A DNA stretch of 30,197 nucleotides from Darwinimomas sp963643215 (GTDB lineage: Bacteria > Bacillota > Clostridia > Lachnospirales > Lachnospiraceae), in assembly GCA_963643215.1 (NCBI GenBank), contig CAVIJY010000014.1, forward strand, positions 1 through 30,197, given 5' to 3'. Each line of letters opens with the position of its first letter. Within the stretch, counting starts at the first letter, position 1. The position numbers and the translations under genes were made by a program. Below are positions 25,448 to 30,197 of the stretch, piece by piece. The notes beneath the pieces were generated by a model that did not search any database, was not told where the DNA came from, and saw only the letters and a program-made list of their open reading frames with translations.

Positions 25448-25842
25448 ATGCACCTCCAGCACACATAACCCATCAGCATATAAGGTGCCATCGGAAATGT
25501 GTCTTTAACACTTCTTTTTTTACTCAGGATCAAAGCGCCGCATATGATGGCGCACAGAGAAAATCCAACCAACAGAATGATCAGAAACTGTTTTATTCCA
25601 CACAGTCCCGCGATCACAGAGAACATCTTCAGATCACCTGCGCCGATGATTTTCAGATGAGAAACAGAATAAGAAATAAGCATTGCAAGAGTGAATCTTG
25701 CGATAAAGCCCGTTCCTGCGAGCACCGCACCCGCACAGGCTGCGCATATGATCAGCCTATTGGGTATCTTCCGGCACTTCAGATCGAATAAAGCGCATAT
25801 AAAGAGAAAGACAGCGCAGCTATAGTAGGATATGTCGTTCAA
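25432..25842 (-). CDS. A24-type prepilin peptidase (CpaA/TadV-like)
   Basis: A 136-residue membrane peptidase with about four helices. Catalytic aspartates are D20 in FDLKCRKIPNRL and D70 in GAGDLKMF. The short length without an N-terminal methylase domain is normal for CpaA/TadV. No ATG exists near the N-terminus; TTG at 25842 is preceded by GAGG at 9 nt, while TTG at 25857 lacks such a site. It is the first gene of the Tad operon, about 90 nt after a candidate promoter. Confidence 0.88.
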   Translation of the reverse strand: MNDISYYSCAVFLFICALFDLKCRKIPNRLIICAACAGAVLAGTGFIARFTLAMLISYSVSHLKIIGAGDLKMFSVIAGLCGIKQFLIILLVGFSLCAIICGALILSKKRSVKDTFPMAPYMLMGYVCWRCICVAS

Positions 25843-25940
25843 ATGTGATTGCCTCAAAGGAAGAAGCCTGAAGATAAAAGCGAATGGATATCATCCGATG
25901 TGAAGCTTAAAGAAAAAACTGAATTAAAGAATGTGAGGCT

Positions 25941-25970
25941 ATGTTACAACAGCCGTTTTGGCTGCGTCAA
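25941..25970 (-). promoter_or_regulatory. Candidate promoter of the Tad operon with an inverted repeat in the spacer
   Basis: On the minus strand TTGACG (25965-25970), an 18-nt spacer and TAACAT (25941-25946). The spacer holds the inverted repeat CAGCC-AAAAC-GGCTG, a possible operator. The leader to the first gene would be about 90 nt. Confidence 0.5.
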
Positions 25971-26056
25971 TTTCATTTTTCAGGAAAATCAAATTTCATA
26001 TAATGCGCCGAATTTTTCTGTAGAGTTTCGTAGTTTTGTTCATATATGTGTGCATC

Positions 26057-26088
26057 AAAAAGGGAAGAGGCTGCGATATCCTCTTCCC
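26057..26088 (-). terminator. Rho-independent terminator after metF
   Basis: On the minus strand GGGAAGAGG pairs perfectly with CCTCTTCCC (9 bp) and is followed by five T. It lies 22 nt after the metF stop and separates this operon from the Tad operon. Confidence 0.88.
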
Positions 26089-26109
26089 TCAATAACTGCA
26101 TTGAGCTCT

Positions 26110-26991
26110 TTATTCTATACCGGCCAGCTTCAGCACCTCGGGAACTCTTGCCTCCCATCCCAATGCCATGATGTGAACTCCCTGGCAGTACGGACGGCAC
26201 TCCCTTATGATTCGCGCCGCTATCTCAACTCCTGTGATGCCCGCCTTGGTCTTTTCCTTGTCGGCCTTCAGCTCGTCAATCATGCTCTCCGGCACATGGA
26301 TGCCTGCTACATTGGCATTCATATATCTCATCATTCCCACATTTTTGGGGATGATGATTCCTACCTGCACAGGCTTGCCGAACTGCTTTGCCCTCTCCAT
26401 GAATTCGATAAACTTCTCCGGCTCAAATACGGCCTGTGTCTGGAAATACTCGGCTCCCGCCATGACCTTGCGTTCCATCTTCATGAGCTGTGCATCCACG
26501 CTGTCGCTGCAGGGTGATACAACTGCTCCCTTCGCAAATCTCGGAGGCTCTCCGACCAGCTCGTTTCCGCCCAGATCTACACCCTCCTCCAGTTTTTTAA
26601 CTGCATACAGCAGTGAAACCGAATCAAGGTCAAATACCGGCTTGGCCTGAGGATGATCTCCGAGTTTCGGATGATCCCCCGTAAGGCACAGTATATTATC
26701 TATGCCAAAATACGCCGCTCCCAAAAGATCGGATTCAAGTCCCATACGATTTCTGTCGCGGCATGTCAGCTGATATATAGGATCAAGGCCTGCATCCTTG
26801 AGTGCCTTGCAGGCGGCCAGCGTGCACATGCGCATGACAGAGGATTGATTGTCGGTGACATTGACAGCTGCTATGCCGCCAAGATATTTTTTCGCATCAT
26901 CGACCATTGACTCTATATGAAAGCCCTTCTGGGGGCCGACCTCTGCCGTAACTACAAACTCTCCCTTTGAAAATCTATCTGTAATCTTCAT
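26110..26991 (-). CDS. metF: Methylenetetrahydrofolate reductase (MetF)
   Basis: A 293-residue FAD-dependent TIM-barrel enzyme that reduces 5,10-methylene-THF to 5-methyl-THF for methionine synthesis or acetogenesis. Recognisable segments are VVTAEVGPQKGFHIESMV, VNVTDNQSSVMRMCTLAACKALK, LTGDHPKLGDHPQAKPVFDLDSVSLL and AGAEYFQTQAVFEPEKF. The start at 26991 has AGGAG 9 nt upstream and lies 4 nt after the stop of the metV gene; the frame extends to 27096 but overlaps metV. It carries no NADH-binding region of its own, which fits electron delivery through the MetV/RnfC2 partners encoded upstream. Confidence 0.95.
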   Translation of the reverse strand: MKITDRFSKGEFVVTAEVGPQKGFHIESMVDDAKKYLGGIAAVNVTDNQSSVMRMCTLAACKALKDAGLDPIYQLTCRDRNRMGLESDLLGAAYFGIDNILCLTGDHPKLGDHPQAKPVFDLDSVSLLYAVKKLEEGVDLGGNELVGEPPRFAKGAVVSPCSDSVDAQLMKMERKVMAGAEYFQTQAVFEPEKFIEFMERAKQFGKPVQVGIIIPKNVGMMRYMNANVAGIHVPESMIDELKADKEKTKAGITGVEIAARIIRECRPYCQGVHIMALGWEARVPEVLKLAGIE

Positions 26992-26995
26992 AATC

Positions 26996-27643
26996 TCATG
27001 CTCCTGTCTCATTGATATGAAAGTCTGCTGTCTGTTTTTGCACCGCGGGATCATAGCTGCGCATCTGCACCGGCCATGCCGCATCCTCTCTTCCAAGCTG
27101 CTTCAGCCTGCGATAGATGCGCTCCCATCCGCATTCCATATCCGGATCCACCTCGCACCTTCCGTTTTTTGTCCCGCCGCAGGGGCCGTTTACCAGACTC
27201 TTTGAGCAGGCCGTTATAGGGCAGATGCCCCCTGTGATATTCAGATAGCATTGACCGCATCTGTCGCAGTCATATTCGAGCGGCGTTACTCCCTGACATC
27301 CGGGGAGTGCATAGGTATCGCATCCGGCACATACCCTCATCTCAGGCATATAGTCGGCAATTGTCTGAACACCGACTCCGCATGAGCATACCAGTATCAT
27401 ATCGGCCTCACTGATCGCATTGCCGTGCGTCTGCAGCCTGAGTACCATGTTCTCCGGATTGCATATGTAATCAGTCGTAAGTATCCCGGTCACCCGTCCT
27501 GCTTTCTGCAGTCTCTGTTCAAGCTCTGCAGCTTCTCTTTCCGGAAAGCTCACCTCTCTGCAGCCGTGACAGTTGATGATAAATATCTTCTTTGATGTCA
27601 ATGATTCGATCGTCTCTATGTCCTTGAGCTTAGTTATCAGCAT
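26996..27643 (-). CDS. metV: MetV-type methylenetetrahydrofolate reductase partner (MTHFR C-terminal domain protein)
   Basis: A 215-residue iron-sulfur/zinc protein. The MetV cysteine pattern is clear: CHGCREVSFPE at about 25, CSCGVGVQTIAD, then CDRCGQCYLNITGGICPITACSKSLVNGPCGGTKNGRCEVDP with CGWERIYRRL after it. MetV is needed with MetF in acetogens, where it joins MetF to the electron input module. GGGGGAT precedes the ATG by 7 nt; the ATG directly follows the TAG of the RnfC-like gene. The same cysteine pattern occurs in the N-terminal half of that neighbour, so this is a tandem paralogue. Confidence 0.9.
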   Translation of the reverse strand: MLITKLKDIETIESLTSKKIFIINCHGCREVSFPEREAAELEQRLQKAGRVTGILTTDYICNPENMVLRLQTHGNAISEADMILVCSCGVGVQTIADYMPEMRVCAGCDTYALPGCQGVTPLEYDCDRCGQCYLNITGGICPITACSKSLVNGPCGGTKNGRCEVDPDMECGWERIYRRLKQLGREDAAWPVQMRSYDPAVQKQTADFHINETGA

Positions 27644-29638
27644 CTACTTCATCCCCCTTACCGCCGCTTTCCCGGCCTTTATCTTGATGCTCAGCGGGAT
27701 CTTCGAGGAGCATATATATTCGCAGCTTCGGCATTCTATACAGTCCATGACATTCATCTGCTTCATAGCTGTCCAGTTCTCCTCGTCTGCATATCTTGCA
27801 AAATACAGCGGCTTGAGCTCCATCGGGCATACATCTGCGCAGCGTCCGCATTTTATACACGAAACTTCCCGTGTCGTATCGGTATCGATCGCGATGACGC
27901 CGTTGGAGGTCTTTATGATCGGCACATTTATATCGGTGATGAGACTTCCCATCATTGGGCCTCCCATCTTCAGACACACATCGTCCGGTATATTTCCGTT
28001 TCTGACGCTGCCGTCTGCACCGCAAATTCCTCCGCAGTAATCTATCAGATCCTTTACACTGGTTCCGATCTTCACTATATAGTTTCCGGGACGCTTTATC
28101 CGTTCGCCTGTGACACTGACTACCCGTTCTGTCAGCGGTATTCCTCTGCATACAGCATCAGCTACGGCCTTTGCCGAGCTGACATTGCTTACGATGGCTC
28201 CGACATCGGCAGGAAGACCGCCGCTGGGAACCTTGCGTCCCATAGCCAGCTTTATCAGCATCTTCTCGGCACCCTGCGGATATTTCGTTTTTGCACACAG
28301 AACACTGATCTCCGGTATGTCGGCCGTTTTCTGAGTCAGAAGCTCTACGGCGTCAGGCTTGTTGTCCTCTATGATTATGATGCCTTTTGGTGCGGACACA
28401 GCCTTCATCATGATTCTCAGACCCTGCACCACATCATCGGCATATTCAAGCAGTACACGGTGATCCGCCGTGATCAAGGGCTCACACTCACACCCGTTCA
28501 AAAGGACTGCATCTATGGGCTTTCCCGGCTTCAGCTTTACATATGCGGGGAATCCGGCGCCGCCCATTCCGACTATTCCCTTTTCCTTCACGATATCCGT
28601 GATCTCATCGGCTGTAAGCTCTTCCCATTGCCTTTCCTGCCTTATTCCATCGTCTGGTGTATCCAGCTTGTCATTTTTTATAACTATGCTTGTCACCATG
28701 CCCCTTGATGGATGCAGCCGCTCCTCTACCGCCAGAACCGTACCGCTCACGCTTGAATGTACCGGAGCACTGATAAAGCCTGCCTGCTCACCTATCTTCT
28801 GCCCCAGCTTCACCCTGTCTCCGGTCTTGACCAGCGACTGTGCCGGCGCTCCCGTGTGCATGGACAATGGGATGACAACCTCGTCAGGCTGCGGGAACCG
28901 CACGAGTCCGATATGCTCGCTCAGCTCTTTTCTCTCTAACGGATGTACTCCGCCGTAATATCCCGCAAATCTCTTTTCTCTGACGCTGTCCACATACTCC
29001 TTGATCACCTTAAAATTTGTCCTGGAATAATCTCTCAGCTGTACCGGCTGCTTTTCAAACTCGCCTGTTCTTTTCTGAAGCTCCAGCCGTCTGTATATCT
29101 TCTCCCATGCGCAGTCCTTCTCCGGATCCACCTCACACTTGCCGTTTTTTGCTCCTCCGCACTGACCGTTTATCAGACTCTTGGAGCAGTCTACTACAGG
29201 GCATATGCCTCCGGTGATGCTCAGATAGCACTGAGCGCAGGCTCCGCACGCTTTTTTCGTAAGTGCCATTCCATGATGTCCCTCGGCACCTACGGAATCC
29301 GCCGCCGCTATAATCGGCAGCGATACCTCGTCCGCTATGGTCTGAGCTCCCAGACCGCAGGCCACCACCGCAACATACTCCGTTCCCTCCGGGATCAGTC
29401 CGTCAAGCAGTCTTTGGGTCTGAACCTTGTTGCACAGAAAATCCGCCCTGACGGCTCCTGTGACAGTCTTGCCAAGCTTTTTTGCCATCGCTGCAAATTC
29501 ATCACAGTCCTGCTCATCAGGTGTGATAAATTCCTTGAAGCACTTGTTGCAGGCGATCACGAAGAGCTTATCCTTGCCCTCCAGCACTTCCGCCAGCTCC
29601 TGTGCCTTTTTCAGCCTATACCTGGTATAGTCCTCCAT
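27644..29638 (-). CDS. MetV-RnfC fusion (RnfC2-like electron input subunit)
   Basis: A 664-residue protein. Residues 1-200 are MetV-like (FVIACNKCFKEF near 28-36; CGACAQCYLSITGGICPVVDCSKSLINGQCGG near 131-162; CAWEKIYRRLE). From about 225 it is RnfC-like: GGVHPLERKELSEH, the barrel-sandwich segment HSSVSGTVLAVEE, the NADH/flavin motif GIVGMGGAGFPAYVKL, LLNGCECEPLITADHRVL, and two C-terminal ferredoxin motifs CIKCGRCADVCP and CIECRSCEYICS. It should take electrons from NADH and pass them to MetF via MetV, as RnfC2 does in Acetobacterium. The ATG at 29638 has AAAGGTGAG 5 nt upstream. First gene of the operon. Confidence 0.88.
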   Translation of the reverse strand: MEDYTRYRLKKAQELAEVLEGKDKLFVIACNKCFKEFITPDEQDCDEFAAMAKKLGKTVTGAVRADFLCNKVQTQRLLDGLIPEGTEYVAVVACGLGAQTIADEVSLPIIAAADSVGAEGHHGMALTKKACGACAQCYLSITGGICPVVDCSKSLINGQCGGAKNGKCEVDPEKDCAWEKIYRRLELQKRTGEFEKQPVQLRDYSRTNFKVIKEYVDSVREKRFAGYYGGVHPLERKELSEHIGLVRFPQPDEVVIPLSMHTGAPAQSLVKTGDRVKLGQKIGEQAGFISAPVHSSVSGTVLAVEERLHPSRGMVTSIVIKNDKLDTPDDGIRQERQWEELTADEITDIVKEKGIVGMGGAGFPAYVKLKPGKPIDAVLLNGCECEPLITADHRVLLEYADDVVQGLRIMMKAVSAPKGIIIIEDNKPDAVELLTQKTADIPEISVLCAKTKYPQGAEKMLIKLAMGRKVPSGGLPADVGAIVSNVSSAKAVADAVCRGIPLTERVVSVTGERIKRPGNYIVKIGTSVKDLIDYCGGICGADGSVRNGNIPDDVCLKMGGPMMGSLITDINVPIIKTSNGVIAIDTDTTREVSCIKCGRCADVCPMELKPLYFARYADEENWTAMKQMNVMDCIECRSCEYICSSKIPLSIKIKAGKAAVRGMK

Positions 29639-29689
29639 CTTCTCACCTTTCTGTATCGTGATTGTTGATATATGGATCAATCATCTCTA

Positions 29690-29731
29690 AAGACGCAGCA
29701 CACATCTTTTCGTATGCGTCCCACCCGCATA
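29690..29731 (-). promoter_or_regulatory. Leader with two mutually exclusive hairpins upstream of the MetV-RnfC gene
   Basis: On the plus strand GACGCA (29692-29697) can pair with TGCGTC (29715-29720), and TATGCG (29713-29718) can pair with CGCATA (29726-29731). The two share 29715-29718 and cannot form together. No known riboswitch consensus was recognised and there is no T-tract. A weak promoter-like TATATT (minus strand, near 29766) lies upstream. Confidence 0.3.
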
Positions 29732-29831
29732 TGAAAGTCTGAGGCATTCTGCATCTCGTTGTTAAATATAGCACAATTTACATATGGGTCATACTATTTT
29801 GTTAAATTTTTGTCTTTTTTGTTAAGCTGCT

Positions 29832-30140
29832 TTATATAGCTCTTTTCAGACTCGAAAAATTACCAACCCCCCATTTCAAATTGGGGTTTATTTTTAGCGG
29901 CTCCGCCGCATTTTTCTGGTTCCGCCAGATTTTGGGTGGTATCGACACATACATGTTCACATGATCAACACAAACTTTTCCCTCGATGAGGGCTACGCCC
30001 TTTATCTCGCAGAGTTTCTTGATTACCTCTACGATGTCCTTTTTGTTAGATCCGTACATTATTTTTCGTCTGTACTTTGGAATGAACACAATGTGATAGG
30101 TACAATTCCACCTCGTGTGTTGTATACTCTGATTGTCCAT
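29832..30140 (-). pseudogene. Truncated IS200-type transposase (TnpA, HUH/Y1 family)
   Basis: The first ~63 residues are typical of IS200 TnpA (HTRWNCTYHIVFIPKYRRK, VDHVNMYVSIPPK). The family HUH motif is H-x-H; here it reads H-V-N because of a single-base change (CAC to AAC). After SIPPK the frame runs straight into the element's noncoding 3' end, so about half the protein, including the catalytic Tyr helix, is deleted. It should be inactive unless a full-length TnpA acts in trans. Confidence 0.85.
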
Positions 30141-30190
30141 CTGGACCCTCCTTGATATATGTTATGGATCGCGAAACCCACAACATTTTA
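29855..30190 (-). mobile_element. Internally deleted IS200/IS605-type element
   Basis: Hairpins typical of these single-strand transposons remain at both sides. On the left end (minus-strand sense) an imperfect hairpin lies at 30160-30185 (TGTT-TGGG/TCCA-AACA). Toward the right end are TCTGG/CCAGA (29915-29929), GCGG/CCGC (29897-29909) and AACCCC/GGGGTT (29865-29887), the last followed by a short T-run that may terminate transcription. No terminal inverted repeats or target duplications are expected for this family. Exact ends cannot be set by eye, and the left end may run past the window. Confidence 0.65.
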
Positions 30191-30197
30191 TCAGGAG

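Noticed and set aside
25858..26056. Possible riboswitch or small RNA between metF and the Tad operon
   Set aside because: Apart from the metF terminator and the promoter-like boxes, no conserved riboswitch motif or stable multi-stem fold was visible.
1..30197. CRISPR array, prophage genes, toxin-antitoxin or defence systems
   Set aside because: No regularly spaced direct repeats, phage structural genes or recognisable defence proteins were found on either strand.

Overview
The window looks like chromosomal DNA from a Gram-positive anaerobe of the Clostridia, most likely a gut or rumen Lachnospiraceae. That placement rests on family-level resemblance: a Tad pilus locus with DUF5702, DUF6382 and Flp1-like proteins, an ftsEX-hydrolase-ctpA-uvrA gene order, MetF/MetV/RnfC2-type genes, and strong AGGAGG-type ribosome binding sites. 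No database search was possible. Almost every gene lies on the minus strand; only azlC and azlD at the left edge lie on the plus strand.

Left part (1-5.4 kb): a run of tightly packed hairpins (1-190), then azlCD (branched-chain amino acid exporter). Convergent with azlCD is a large lipoprotein that joins a PstS-like binding domain to a long WG-repeat-like region. A palindrome-rich element follows, then a tRNA-Val/tRNA-Met operon with a clear promoter and terminator, then a radical SAM protein of the PflX type that lacks the usual N-terminal cysteine region.

Cell division and repair block (5.4-13.6 kb, minus): a PucR/CdaR-type regulator, ftsE, ftsX, a coiled-coil M23 murein hydrolase, a ctpA-type S41 protease and uvrA. 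The genes abut or overlap by a few bases, so this reads as one operon. FtsEX should drive the M23 hydrolase across the membrane during septation. A bidirectional terminator at 13.7 kb separates it from the next operon, recJ-apt.

Tad pilus operon (16.1-25.9 kb, minus): a candidate promoter at 25.95 kb, prepilin peptidase, CpaE/TadZ, a hairpin cluster, CpaF/TadA, TadB, TadC, Flp1-like pilin, DUF5702 protein, a TadE-like protein with two zinc-binding-like repeats, a second prepilin peptidase, a small TadE-like protein and a DUF6382 protein. Together they should build and process a type IVb (Flp) pilus. Unusual points are the two peptidases, an Ig-like domain inside TadC, a hydrophilic linker in the CpaF tail and the tandem cysteine/histidine repeats.

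One-carbon block (26.1-29.7 kb, minus): a MetV-RnfC fusion (RnfC2-like), a free-standing MetV and MetF, ended by a strong terminator. These fit an NADH-linked methylenetetrahydrofolate reductase complex. The right edge holds a decayed IS200/IS605-type element whose transposase has lost its C-terminal half and one histidine of its HUH motif.

No CRISPR array, prophage, toxin-antitoxin pair or defence island was recognised. The best candidates for something undescribed are the hairpin-rich repeats (one 22-bp arm recurs 17 kb away at a gene junction) and the accessory domains of the Tad locus.
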